From assembly GCA_934394985.1 (NCBI GenBank), contig CAKRRF010000003.1:55593-119592 (forward strand): 64,000 bases of DNA, in the 5' to 3' direction. The stretch comes from an uncultured Marvinbryantia sp. (GTDB taxonomy: Bacteria; Bacillota; Clostridia; Lachnospirales; Lachnospiraceae). This document shows positions 8,027-16,450 of this stretch, one piece after another (position 1 is the stretch's first letter; each line of letters opens with the position of its first letter). The position numbers were made by a program, and so were the translations under genes. The notes under the pieces are model-generated. The model was not told the DNA's origin. It worked only from the letters and a program-made list of their open reading frames with translations, and did no database searches.

Positions 8027-10036
8027 TTCATTATTTTTCTTTTTCACAGATTTTCTTCTGTTCTTCTTTGCTTCATACAGTCTCTGATCAGCACTGATAT
8101 TGGCCATCTGAAAATCCTCATAACTTCCCAGTTCAAAGCTCTGAACTCCCACAGAAAGTTCCACATAATATGGCTTTCTTGAATGTTCATTAAATTTTCT
8201 GCAAGACTGCGCGATCCTGTTCTTCAGAATCTCATCAAAGCTATCCCTATCAGAAAATGCCAGGCAGGAAAATTCATCGCCACCGATTCTGGCTATCATA
8301 TCACTTCCCCGAATACAACTCTTCAGAATATCGGCACATGTTTTTATGGCAAAATTCCCCTCTGCATGTCCCCAGGTATCATTAATCTCCTTGAGATGAT
8401 CCAAATCCCCATATAGCAGATATGCCCTGCGCCGTCTGCCGTCTTCGCAGATCTTTCTGGTTCGCTCTGTTAAGCCTCGCAGATTCAGAAGCCCCGTCAA
8501 CTGATCATAGGCAGATTTCATATCCAGCTCCCTGTTTTCTTCCCGGATCCGCTCCATATCCTGAAACAGCTGCTGTCGATGCAATGCCTCAATTTTGTTC
8601 AACTCATAATTATGCAGTGCCAGTCCGATCTGAAGGCTGACCACGTAGAAAAAGGAAATATCCTTCACCGGTACTTCACAGATCAGCAGACCATACTGCC
8701 TTTCACTGGAAAAAAGCAGATATACCATATACTGATGCGGATGGCCATCATCTGTCATCTGTGCAATCCCCTGTTCCTTTGTCACCAGTGGGCGTTCCTC
8801 CAGCGAATAAGCATATGTTTCCCCATTCCGGCAATATGCCGCCATACGCAGCTGATCCGGACAGGTCCATTCACTTCCTTCGTAATAGGCAATCGGCTGA
8901 TCCAGCAAAAACAAATAACTGCTGTCCACTCCCATCACCTTCATGGCATCCATAATACGCAGACAAAATCCTCTTGCATCATCCGCGCATTCATTCAATT
9001 CTCTTAACATCATCGGAAGCAGCCAGGATTTACGCTGAAATTCTATAAACTGCTGCTGTTTTTCCGTGATCTCATAACGCAGCCGCTCGATTTCTTCCGA
9101 CATATCTTCTTCATTCTGAATCTGTTCTTTTTTCTGGCGCTTGCATCCGCAGGATTCCCGTATCACCAGCTTTGTCGGATAGCGGCAGAACGGAACCTGT
9201 TCGCCTCTCAGAATACTCATCATATTCCGGACAGCCAGTTCGCCCATGGCCCGTCCATCCTGATATACTGTCGTAAACGTAGTGTCTGCTCTTTTTGACA
9301 GCTCACTGTTGTCATAACCGGTAATCAAAATGTCTTTTCCCACCTTTAAACCGCGCCTGCTACAAACCCTGCATCCGGAATACGCCATCTCATCATTTGC
9401 AAACGCTATGGCATCCGCATCCGGATTGTGATTCAGAAGTTCTTCCACATTTTCATCTATAAACTCTGAATAATCTCCCTGCACAAGCATATGCGGCTCC
9501 ACAGCCAGGCCGTGATCCTTCATTGCATCCAGATATCCCTGCAGACGCTCATTGGCATCTGTATTTCCAACCGGTCCCTTTACAAACAGAATTTTCTTAC
9601 ATCCATGCTCTGTTATCAAATGCTCCACCGCACTGTACAATCCCTGATAATTATCTGAAATAATCGAATAACAGTTTGGCACATCCACCTTTTCCGTCAG
9701 GAACACACACGGAAGATCGTTATAACGCAATGCGAAAGATGCTGCATGATTCTCATTCAGATACGTACCTACGGTACCATAATTAATCAGCAAGCCCTGA
9801 AGACCGCTGATTTTACTGTAATCATATATGGTATTGAACTGATAATCATAGTAAGCGTTGCTGTGTTCTCCCAGCGCCTGTTTCAGGAAAACCTTTGTCT
9901 GCATTCCGAGAAAATAAAAGACATTGATCTGCTTCCTGTCCGCTTCTTTGGAAATTCCGCGAATGAGTTCCTTGGGAAAATATGTGTGAACACCACCGAT
10001 CAGAACTCCTAATGATGTATGTGCGCTGTCTGTCAT
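8021..10036 (-). CDS. Cytosolic diguanylate cyclase with LacI-type ligand-binding sensor
   Basis: 671 residues without signal peptide or membrane segment. Residues about 8-290 form a LacI/PurR-like ligand-binding domain (VLIGGVHTYFP, AVEHLITEHGCKKILFVKGP, DADAIAFANDEMA, LITGYDNSELS), but the LacI DNA-binding helix-turn-helix is missing. A coiled coil (about 305-345) and a GAF-like region follow. The C-terminal GGDEF domain has an intact active site GGDEF at 585-589 and an inhibitory RxxD site (RGSD, 576-579) five residues before it. It should make cyclic di-GMP in response to a cytosolic, probably sugar-like ligand, with product inhibition. The start at 10036 has AGAGGTGG. It is apparently monocistronic. 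Confidence 0.87.
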   Translation of the reverse strand: MTDSAHTSLGVLIGGVHTYFPKELIRGISKEADRKQINVFYFLGMQTKVFLKQALGEHSNAYYDYQFNTIYDYSKISGLQGLLINYGTVGTYLNENHAASFALRYNDLPCVFLTEKVDVPNCYSIISDNYQGLYSAVEHLITEHGCKKILFVKGPVGNTDANERLQGYLDAMKDHGLAVEPHMLVQGDYSEFIDENVEELLNHNPDADAIAFANDEMAYSGCRVCSRRGLKVGKDILITGYDNSELSKRADTTFTTVYQDGRAMGELAVRNMMSILRGEQVPFCRYPTKLVIRESCGCKRQKKEQIQNEEDMSEEIERLRYEITEKQQQFIEFQRKSWLLPMMLRELNECADDARGFCLRIMDAMKVMGVDSSYLFLLDQPIAYYEGSEWTCPDQLRMAAYCRNGETYAYSLEERPLVTKEQGIAQMTDDGHPHQYMVYLLFSSERQYGLLICEVPVKDISFFYVVSLQIGLALHNYELNKIEALHRQQLFQDMERIREENRELDMKSAYDQLTGLLNLRGLTERTRKICEDGRRRRAYLLYGDLDHLKEINDTWGHAEGNFAIKTCADILKSCIRGSDMIARIGGDEFSCLAFSDRDSFDEILKNRIAQSCRKFNEHSRKPYYVELSVGVQSFELGSYEDFQMANISADQRLYEAKKNRRKSVKKKNNEL

Positions 10037-10080
10037 AAAACCACCTCTGATTATTTATTTTCACACAGGGTACTTTTATC

Positions 10081-10109
10081 AGTCTATCACATTTGTACAA
10101 TAGTTTCAA
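10081..10109 (-). promoter_or_regulatory. Promoter of the GGDEF sensor gene
   Basis: TTGAAA (10104-10109), 17 bases, TAGACT (10081-10086) on the minus strand, about 45 bases before the start codon. Confidence 0.65.
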
Positions 10110-10187
10110 TTTTTTTTGACATTTTTTATTATTCTGTCACAAAGAATCTTTCCATCCCATCCATAGGAAGCTCGCGTAACTAAAAAG

Positions 10188-10209
10188 ACCCGGAAGTCTC
10201 CTTCCAGGT
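10188..10209 (-). terminator. Terminator after the Pho-controlled small gene
   Basis: Read on the minus strand, ACCTGGAAG pairs with CTTCCGGGT through one U-G pair, with a 4-base loop, followed by CTTTTT. It closes the short membrane protein gene and insulates the GGDEF gene. Confidence 0.75.
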
Positions 10210-10228
10210 TTTTCTCAGTTTCTGCTGA

Positions 10229-10441
10229 TTACAGATTTAATATCCAGATCAGCACCAGCAAACCACTGATCAGTGTAACCAGTGAAAGTATCGTATCTGC
10301 GTAGCACCACAGTCCAATCAGTGAAATGACTGCTGCCGTCACCAGCACCACACTGACTACCAGAAGCAACGCCGTCAGTAACGCTGCACTTTCTTTTGAC
10401 ATTTTTATTTTTTCCTGCATAAATTCATACATCATTCTCAT
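10229..10441 (-). CDS. Small membrane protein under Pho-box control, unknown function
   Basis: 70 residues: a short charged N-terminus and two hydrophobic segments (LLTALLLVVSVVLVTAAVI, and SLVTLISGLLVLIWIL). I do not recognise a family. What makes it credible as a gene is its setting: a promoter with a Pho box sharing 21 identical bases with the pstS one, and its own terminator. The start is uncertain. ATG codons at 10441, 10420 and 10402 are in frame, and the last has AGGA before it and would give MSKESAALL. A role in phosphate uptake, signalling to PhoU, or envelope adjustment is possible but unproven. Confidence 0.65.
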   Translation of the reverse strand: MRMMYEFMQEKIKMSKESAALLTALLLVVSVVLVTAAVISLIGLWCYADTILSLVTLISGLLVLIWILNL

Positions 10442-10473
10442 ATTCGCCTGCCATTCCCTTTAACTTTGCTTTT

Positions 10474-10528
10474 ATTCTAGCAATGTCATGTAAAGTCCAG
10501 TACCATTTTTATGTAAAATGTATGTAAG
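10474..10528 (-). promoter_or_regulatory. Pho box and promoter of the 70-residue membrane protein
   Basis: On the minus strand CTTACAT (10522-10528), TTTACAT (10511-10517) and, two turns on, TTTACAT (10488-10494) repeat in an 11-base register. They take the place of a -35 box. Eight bases later comes TAGAAT (10474-10479) preceded by TGC, an extended -10. Repeat phasing and distance to the -10 match the pstS promoter. Direct repeats of this period are the classic target of PhoB/PhoP response regulators. Confidence 0.78.
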
Positions 10529-10557
10529 TTTTTTCTAAAAATGTCCTGTTTTTTTCT

Positions 10558-11214
10558 TTACAGACTGGCAATATCCGGATGTTCACCGGTAATATAAAAC
10601 AATACCCATTCTGCAATATTGGTCGCATGATCTCCGATGCGTTCCAGATATTTGATAATCATCAGCAAATCCGCTTCCTGTTCTCCGCCTTCACTGCTTT
10701 CATTGATCTGGCGGATGATTTCTTTTTTAATATTGGAAAAGTATTCGTCCACCACATCGTCCTGGTGAATGACTTTCACTGCTTTCTGTGCATCTTTTTC
10801 AATGTAGGCATCCAGACTGTCTTTCAGCATATGGGTCGTCTCTTCGGCCATTTTCTTTACCTTACTCAGGTCATGAGGGTAGCCTGACTGTACCAGCTGT
10901 AGAGTAATATCTGATATATCTGCTGCATGATCCCCGATACGTTCCATATCCGTAACCATCTTAATCGCAGATGAAATCTGTCTCAGATCCGTAGCAACCG
11001 GCTGCTGGGATAACAACAGCTGCATACAGAGATCCTCGATCTTTTTCTGCTGATGATCTACCTGTTCATCATTCTGAATGATCTGTTTTGCTTTTTCCTG
11101 ATCTTTTTCCAGAAGCGCTGTCATCGCATCCTCAATGGCAGTTTCAATCATCTGTCCCATCTCACTCATCAATTGTTCCAGTTCTGACAATTGTCTGTTA
11201 TAATAATCTCTCAT
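10558..11214 (-). CDS. phoU: Phosphate uptake regulator PhoU
   Basis: 218-residue all-helical protein with the two PhoU repeats. The metal-binding-type motif appears as MERIGDHAADI near residue 80 and LERIGDHATNI near 185. PhoU links the Pst transporter to the PhoR-PhoP/B sensor pathway and damps phosphate uptake. The ATG at 11214 (MRDYYNRQL) is chosen: AGGAAGG precedes it and it follows the pstB stop by one base; the longer frame runs into pstB. Last gene of the pst operon; the Pho-controlled small membrane protein follows. Confidence 0.93.
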   Translation of the reverse strand: MRDYYNRQLSELEQLMSEMGQMIETAIEDAMTALLEKDQEKAKQIIQNDEQVDHQQKKIEDLCMQLLLSQQPVATDLRQISSAIKMVTDMERIGDHAADISDITLQLVQSGYPHDLSKVKKMAEETTHMLKDSLDAYIEKDAQKAVKVIHQDDVVDEYFSNIKKEIIRQINESSEGGEQEADLLMIIKYLERIGDHATNIAEWVLFYITGEHPDIASL

Positions 11215-11215
11215 A

Positions 11216-11965
11216 TCAACCAAACCTTCCTGTGATATAATCTTCTGTTCTCTTATCAAATGGTTTGGAGAACAGTTTCTGGGTATTGCCATATTCTACC
11301 ATTTCCCCTAACAGGAAAAATGCAGTATTATCTGAAATACGAACAGCCTGCTGCATATTGTGTGTGACAATAACAATCGTATAATCTTTCTTTAATTCCA
11401 TCGCCAGATCTTCAATCTTTGAGGTCGAAATGGGATCCAGCGCAGAGGTCGGTTCATCCATCAGAAGGACTTCCGGCTGTACAGCCAGTGCCCTGGCAAT
11501 ACAAAGTCGCTGCTGCTGTCCGCCGGACATTCCCAGTGCGCTTTTTTTCAGGCGATCTTTTGTCTCATCCCAGATTGCCGCATCGCGCAGGGATTTTTCC
11601 ACAATATCATCCAGCTTTTCTTTTGAACGAATACCGTGGGTACGTGGCCCGTAAGCAATATTATCATAAATGCTCATTGGAAACGGATTGGCTTTCTGAA
11701 ATACCATTCCCACACGTTTTCTCAACAGGTTCACGTCCATATCTCCATAAATATCTTCGCCGTCCAGACGAATGTCCCCTTCGATGCGGCATCCTTCTAC
11801 CAGATCATTCATACGATTCAGGGACTTCAGCAGTGTCGATTTTCCACATCCAGACGGTCCGATAAACGCTGTAATTTTATTTGGCTCAATATTCAGATTT
11901 ACATCTTTCAGTGCATGGAAATCTGAATAATAGAGTTCCATATTTTTTATCTCAATTTTATTCAT
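11216..11965 (-). CDS. pstB: Phosphate ABC transporter ATP-binding protein PstB
   Basis: 249 residues, typical length. Walker A GPSGCGKS near residue 33, signature MSGGQQQR near 146, Walker [14 protein letters not shown] near 167, and the switch histidine in IVTHNMQQA near 200. The PstB hallmarks NRMNDL and QKANPFPMS are present. It powers high-affinity phosphate import with PstC and PstA. It lies 19 bases after pstA and one base before phoU. Confidence 0.96.
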   Translation of the reverse strand: MNKIEIKNMELYYSDFHALKDVNLNIEPNKITAFIGPSGCGKSTLLKSLNRMNDLVEGCRIEGDIRLDGEDIYGDMDVNLLRKRVGMVFQKANPFPMSIYDNIAYGPRTHGIRSKEKLDDIVEKSLRDAAIWDETKDRLKKSALGMSGGQQQRLCIARALAVQPEVLLMDEPTSALDPISTSKIEDLAMELKKDYTIVIVTHNMQQAVRISDNTAFFLLGEMVEYGNTQKLFSKPFDKRTEDYITGRFG

Positions 11966-11984
11966 GATTCTAACTATTCCTCCA

Positions 11985-12830
11985 CTAGCTCTTTGTCAGT
12001 TTTTTTGCCGCAAAACCGGACAGGCTGTTAATCAGCACTACTAAAATCAGAAGTATGACGGCTGTCGCATAGGATTCATCCACATGCAGCCCTTCGCTGG
12101 ACAGATTATACATATGCACAGCCAGTGTTCGTCCGGATCCCATCAGACCTGACAGTCCATGTGGAATCTGTGCTACTGTTCCGGATGTATAAATCAGTGC
12201 TGCTGTTTCTCCGACGATTCGTCCGACTGCCAGAATTACACCGGCCAGAATACCAGGAATTGCCGTTGGTAATACCACACGAAATACCGTGCGGAGCTTT
12301 CCGGCTCCCAGTCCGAAGCTTCCTTCCCGATAAGAATCCGGTACAGATTTTAATGCTTCTTCTGTGGTTCGCATAATCAGTGGCAGAATCATAATTGCCA
12401 GAGTAAATGCTCCGGCCAGAATGGAATTTCCCCATTTCAGCCAGGTTACAAAAAACAGAAAACCGAACAGACCATATACAATCGAAGGTATTCCGGAAAG
12501 TGTTTCCGTTGTCAGACGGATGATTTTTATAAACTTATTTCCTCTTTTGGCATATTCCACCAGATAAATTGCTGAAAAAATGCCAAATGGTACTGCGATT
12601 ATCAAAGATACCAGCGTCATAATCAGCGTATTGATAATTGCTGGCATCATGGATACATTATCTGAAGTATATTCCCAGGCAAACAGGGACGGTTTCAGAT
12701 GAGGTACTCCCTTGATCAGAATATAAGCAATCAGAAATAACAGTACTACAAACGTGATGACTGCTGCCAGCATCACCAAAACCATCAGAATCAGTGAACC
12801 GGGATGACCTTTGTATTTCTTAAGATTCAT
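11985..12830 (-). CDS. pstA: Phosphate ABC transporter permease PstA
   Basis: 281 residues with about six membrane segments. Family sequence features include ITLVSLI-type helices, [15 protein letters not shown] and, near 170-190, the cytoplasmic loop [18 protein letters not shown] that couples to PstB. GGGG precedes the ATG at 12830, which lies two bases after the pstC stop. Forms the channel with PstC. Confidence 0.95.
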   Translation of the reverse strand: MNLKKYKGHPGSLILMVLVMLAAVITFVVLLFLIAYILIKGVPHLKPSLFAWEYTSDNVSMMPAIINTLIMTLVSLIIAVPFGIFSAIYLVEYAKRGNKFIKIIRLTTETLSGIPSIVYGLFGFLFFVTWLKWGNSILAGAFTLAIMILPLIMRTTEEALKSVPDSYREGSFGLGAGKLRTVFRVVLPTAIPGILAGVILAVGRIVGETAALIYTSGTVAQIPHGLSGLMGSGRTLAVHMYNLSSEGLHVDESYATAVILLILVVLINSLSGFAAKKLTKS

Positions 12831-12832
12831 GT

Positions 12833-13699
12833 TTAAGCATCCCCTTTCCGGTTATTCAGACAAGCAATGGTAAAGTTGATAATCAGAATGAAAATAAATA
12901 ATACCACTGCGGTTGCAATCAGTGCTTCTCTGTGAAGCCCGGTCGCATAACCCATTTCCAGTACAATATTGGTTGTCAGGGTTCTCACTCCCTGCAGAAT
13001 ACTGTCTGGTACTCTGGCCTGGTTTCCTGCTACCATCATGACTGCCATGGTTTCTCCGATGGCACGTCCAACTCCCAGTACCACACCTGCCATAATACCG
13101 GACTTTGCAGCCGGAATCATGACTGTAAAAATACTTCGCTCCTTTGTTGCTCCCAGTGCCAGCGCACCTTCAAAATATTGTCTTGGAACGGTTCTCAGGG
13201 AAGACTCTGTCACACCGATAATAGTTGGCAGAATCATCATTCCAAGAAGAATAGAGGAAGTCAGTATACTGCTTCCGTTTGTTTTTCCAGGGAATGCTGA
13301 TCGAATCAATGGCACCAAAACCACCAGTCCAAAAAATCCATATACAATAGACGGAATGCCCGCCAACAGTTCTGTTGCTGATTTTAATGGTTTATAGATC
13401 TTTTCCGGGCAATACTCTGCCATAAAAACAGAGGTAAGAATTCCAACCGGGACACCGATCACAACTGCTCCCGCTGTGACATAAATGCTTCCCAGTATCA
13501 TCGGAAAAATTCCGTAGATATCATTGCCAGGTTTCCATTTTGTTCCAAACAGGAACTGAAATACTCCTATTTTTCCCATAGCCGGCAGACCGTTTGCAAA
13601 CAAAAAGATACAGATCAGCGCTACTGCCAGTATGGAAGCGCAGGCGGCTACTAAGAAAACCGCCTGCATAATTTTTTCTTTTATGATAGATGATTTCAT
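12833..13699 (-). CDS. pstC: Phosphate ABC transporter permease PstC
   Basis: 288 residues, six membrane segments. The paired permease motifs are [15 protein letters not shown] near 115 and the ATPase-coupling loop YFEGALALGATKERSIF near 170. AAGGAAG precedes the ATG at 13699. It follows pstS by 44 bases and nearly abuts pstA. Confidence 0.95.
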   Translation of the reverse strand: MKSSIIKEKIMQAVFLVAACASILAVALICIFLFANGLPAMGKIGVFQFLFGTKWKPGNDIYGIFPMILGSIYVTAGAVVIGVPVGILTSVFMAEYCPEKIYKPLKSATELLAGIPSIVYGFFGLVVLVPLIRSAFPGKTNGSSILTSSILLGMMILPTIIGVTESSLRTVPRQYFEGALALGATKERSIFTVMIPAAKSGIMAGVVLGVGRAIGETMAVMMVAGNQARVPDSILQGVRTLTTNIVLEMGYATGLHREALIATAVVLFIFILIINFTIACLNNRKGDA

Positions 13700-13743
13700 A
13701 AATGCTTCCTTATCTTTGTTCAGTCTGTAAATTCTGTATCTTC

Positions 13744-14604
13744 TTATTTTGCAAGATCAGCCCAGGTAGTTGTTTCACCTACATAGATACTCTTTACCTG
13801 ATCAGATGTAAGATCTTCCACTGGATTGTCATTGTTTACGATAACAGCGATGCCATCATTTGCGATGGTTGTGCTGGTAAGACCTGCTTCTGTTTCTTCA
13901 TCTTTCAGATCTCTGGATGCCATACCGATGTCGCAGATACCATCCATTGCAGAGGTCATACCTGTAGTTGAATCACTCTGCTGAATCTCAATTTCTGCAT
14001 TTGGATTTACTTCTGCATATGCTTCTTTCAGTTTTTCCATGACTGGTGTTACAGAGGAAGATCCTGCTACAACCACTTTTCCTTCTGGCTGTGTGGATTC
14101 TGCATCCGTTGTTTCTACCGGAATATAGCCATTTTCTTCCACAACTGCCTGTCCATCTGCGCTCATAATATAGTTAATGAAATCCTGAGCTACTTCGCTG
14201 ACATCACCTTTTGTTGCAATGTTAAATGGTCTGGATACTTTATATTCTCCGGATTCGATGTTTTCTGCTGTTGCTTCTACTCCATCGATCTTTACTGCTT
14301 TGACGCTGTCATTTAAAGACCCCAGTGAAATATATCCGATTGCATCTACATCACCTGCTACGGTAGACATCATAACTGCTGTATTGTTTGTAATCGAAGC
14401 TTCTTCTGTAGTGTTATCTACTTTATTTCCGTCTGCATCTTTTTCTTCTACACCAAACAGTTCAATGAACGCTCCTCTTGTACCTGATCCATCTTCTCTG
14501 GATACTACGGTAATTGGATTGCTGCTTAAATCTTCTGCCATTGTCGGTACTGCCATTCCTGCTGCCATCACTGCTGCTAATGCCATAACTGCTAATTTTT
14601 TCAT
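13744..14604 (-). CDS. pstS: Phosphate-binding protein PstS, circularly permuted
   Basis: 286-residue secreted phosphate receptor. A signal peptide (residues 1-23, ending TMA) is followed directly by what is normally the second half of PstS: SREDGSGTR at 35-43, AIGYISLGSL near 88-98, SRPFNIATK near 124-132 and GYIPV at 159-163. Only then comes the usual first half: VAGSSSVTPVMEKL at 179-192, DIGMASRDL at 225-233, GIAVIVN at 251-257 and an end at VGETTTWADL. All phosphate-loop segments are present, so it should bind phosphate, but in swapped order. No lipobox cysteine exists, unusual for a monoderm PstS. First gene of the pst operon; a Pho box lies upstream. Confidence 0.9.
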   Translation of the reverse strand: MKKLAVMALAAVMAAGMAVPTMAEDLSSNPITVVSREDGSGTRGAFIELFGVEEKDADGNKVDNTTEEASITNNTAVMMSTVAGDVDAIGYISLGSLNDSVKAVKIDGVEATAENIESGEYKVSRPFNIATKGDVSEVAQDFINYIMSADGQAVVEENGYIPVETTDAESTQPEGKVVVAGSSSVTPVMEKLKEAYAEVNPNAEIEIQQSDSTTGMTSAMDGICDIGMASRDLKDEETEAGLTSTTIANDGIAVIVNNDNPVEDLTSDQVKSIYVGETTTWADLAK

Positions 14605-14681
14605 TTTACTTTCCTCTCTTCTGCAGGACTGCTTTTCTTCTTTTTCTAATTTTCTTTTTCTCTCATCGCCCTACGTCAGAT

Positions 14682-14747
14682 ATAGTAACAGTGCTATGTA
14701 AAATCCGTTATCAACTGAATGTAAAATGTATGTAAGTTTCCTGTAAG
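14682..14747 (-). promoter_or_regulatory. Pho box and promoter of the pst operon
   Basis: Read on the minus strand: CTTACAG (14741-14747), CTTACAT (14730-14736), TTTACAT (14719-14725), a weak TTGATAA (14708-14714) and TTTACAT (14696-14702). These are direct repeats at 11-base steps, the last off by one. After eight bases comes TACTAT (14682-14687), a -10 box. There is no ordinary -35, as expected for a response-regulator-activated promoter. Confidence 0.82.
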
Positions 14748-14756
14748 AAAAAAACA

Positions 14757-14782
14757 GCAAGTCCATACTCACATGAACTTGC
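14757..14782 (-). terminator. Terminator of the murI-pyrD operon
   Basis: Minus-strand hairpin GCAAGT with ACTTGC plus an inner CAT/ATG, followed by TGTTTTTTT. It lies 40 bases after pyrD and immediately before the Pho box, separating the pyr and pst units. Confidence 0.82.
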
Positions 14783-14821
14783 CGCTCTGAAACGCAGTTG
14801 TCTTGCAACAACACGCTTTTC

Positions 14822-15727
14822 TTATACAATTCCTCTGATTTCTTCAATGCTTTCGTATCCGTTGTCTTCCAGATATTTTTCCATCCCCGCTATGATATCC
14901 ATACTGATGTCCGGTTTCATGAAGGTGGCAGTGCCTACCTGCACGACCGTAGCTCCTGCCATGATGAATTCAATGGCATCCTGCCAGGTAGTAATTCCTC
15001 CCAGCCCCATTACCGGAATGTTCACCGCATGGCTGACCTGATGTACCATACGCAGAGCAATTGGCTTGATCGCCGGGCCTGAAAGTCCGGCATATGTATT
15101 GTTAAAAACCGGTTTCTTTTTCTGCAGATCAATGGCCATCGCAAGAAACGTATTGGTCAGCGATACGCCGTCTGCTCCCTCTTCTTCACACATCTTTGCC
15201 AGAGATACGATATCTTCTGCATTCGGTGACAGCTTTACTACCAGCTTGTGACGGCAGATCTCTCGGATCTTTCTGACAATCTCTCTTGCCACTTCCGTCT
15301 TTGTTCCAAAGTTCATTCCACCGCTTTTTACATTCGGGCAGGAGATATTCAGTTCCAGAATATCCAGATCCACCTGATTCAGTTTTTCCATTCCCTTCAG
15401 ATAACCTTCGATAGAATGGCCTCCCAGGTTTACAATATTCACCAGATCCTTGCTGTTCACCCAGTCCAGATCTTTTTCAACAAATGCATCGACTCCCGGA
15501 TTCTCCAATCCGACACTGTTCATGATGCCACTTGGTGTTTCCCAGATACGGATGCCATCATTACCGCCGTGAGGATGTTCCAGAAGCCCCTTAGAGCATA
15601 ATCCTCCAAGACGTTCGATATCAAAATATTCATTTAACTCTCTTCCAAATCCACAGGTTCCGGAAGCCAGTACCACCGGATTTTTGAATTCTACACCGGC
15701 AAAAGTTGTCTTCAGTCTGTTACTCAT
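14822..15727 (-). CDS. pyrD: Dihydroorotate dehydrogenase B, catalytic subunit
   Basis: 301-residue FMN enzyme that oxidises dihydroorotate to orotate in pyrimidine synthesis, working with PyrK so that electrons pass to NAD. Type 1B features are [13 protein letters not shown] near 18-30, the substrate-site [11 protein letters not shown] with its catalytic-loop cysteine near 130, and the FMN phosphate site GLGGITTW near 245. The ATG at 15727 overlaps the pyrK stop by eight bases; a longer frame to 15895 would read through pyrK. Last gene of the operon, followed by a terminator. Confidence 0.94.
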   Translation of the reverse strand: MSNRLKTTFAGVEFKNPVVLASGTCGFGRELNEYFDIERLGGLCSKGLLEHPHGGNDGIRIWETPSGIMNSVGLENPGVDAFVEKDLDWVNSKDLVNIVNLGGHSIEGYLKGMEKLNQVDLDILELNISCPNVKSGGMNFGTKTEVAREIVRKIREICRHKLVVKLSPNAEDIVSLAKMCEEEGADGVSLTNTFLAMAIDLQKKKPVFNNTYAGLSGPAIKPIALRMVHQVSHAVNIPVMGLGGITTWQDAIEFIMAGATVVQVGTATFMKPDISMDIIAGMEKYLEDNGYESIEEIRGIV

Positions 15728-16439
15728 TTCCAAACACCTCGCTTCCCAGGAATACCGGTCCGTCCTTGCAGACCTTTTTATTGCCGCCGGATGTCTTACA
15801 GGTACATACCAGGCAGGCTCCGATACCACATGCCATACGATTCTCCATAGATACATACAGTGGTGCTGTTGCTCCCACTTTCTGGCATTTTTCATATAAT
15901 ACCTTCATCATGATACCAGGGCCACAGGTACAGATCGCATCGTATGCACATGGATCGATATCGTCCGTCACAAATCCACCGACATTTACTGTTACATTAT
16001 CAGCCACTTCCCTGTATTCATCAATCAGAATCGGCTCTCCTGAAAATCCCAGATATATATCTACCTGTACTTCCGGATCTGCTGCCTTATAAGTCTTTGC
16101 AGCCAGGAACAGTGGTGCGATTCCCACACCGCCTCCTACCAGTGCAATCTTCTTTTTTCCTGCCAGTTCCGGAAATCCGTTTCCATGAGGACCATCCAGC
16201 GTAATCTCCTCTCCTGCTTCCAGCTGTGAAAGCATCTCTGTTCCTTTGCCAATCACTTTGTATAAAAAGCTGACGGTCTCCCTGTCTGCGTCAAACACAC
16301 TGATCGGTCTGGACAACACCGGATAAGTGTCCCATGCACGAAGCATGTAGAACTGTCCCATGCGGGCATCATTTTCCTGCTCCACGGTCATCAGATAAAA
16401 ATCCTGATCTACTTTTTTATTACTGCGTATTTTTCCCAT
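15720..16439 (-). CDS. pyrK: Dihydroorotate dehydrogenase B, electron transfer subunit
   Basis: 239 residues. An FAD-binding ferredoxin-reductase fold shows RPISVFD near 45-51 and the NAD-site GGGVGIAPL near 102. A C-terminal [2Fe-2S] site follows, CGIGACLVC with a downstream VCKDGPVF (near 205-225). It carries electrons from PyrD to NAD. AAGGGAG precedes the ATG at 16439. The gene lies 11 bases after pyrC and overlaps pyrD. Confidence 0.94.
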   Translation of the reverse strand: MGKIRSNKKVDQDFYLMTVEQENDARMGQFYMLRAWDTYPVLSRPISVFDADRETVSFLYKVIGKGTEMLSQLEAGEEITLDGPHGNGFPELAGKKKIALVGGGVGIAPLFLAAKTYKAADPEVQVDIYLGFSGEPILIDEYREVADNVTVNVGGFVTDDIDPCAYDAICTCGPGIMMKVLYEKCQKVGATAPLYVSMENRMACGIGACLVCTCKTSGGNKKVCKDGPVFLGSEVFGNE

Positions 16440-16450
16440 ATTCTACTCCC

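Noticed and set aside
14795..14813. GTTG/CAAC hairpin next to the pyrD end
   Set aside because: Only four or five base pairs and no T-run; the stronger hairpin at 14757-14782 is the better terminator.
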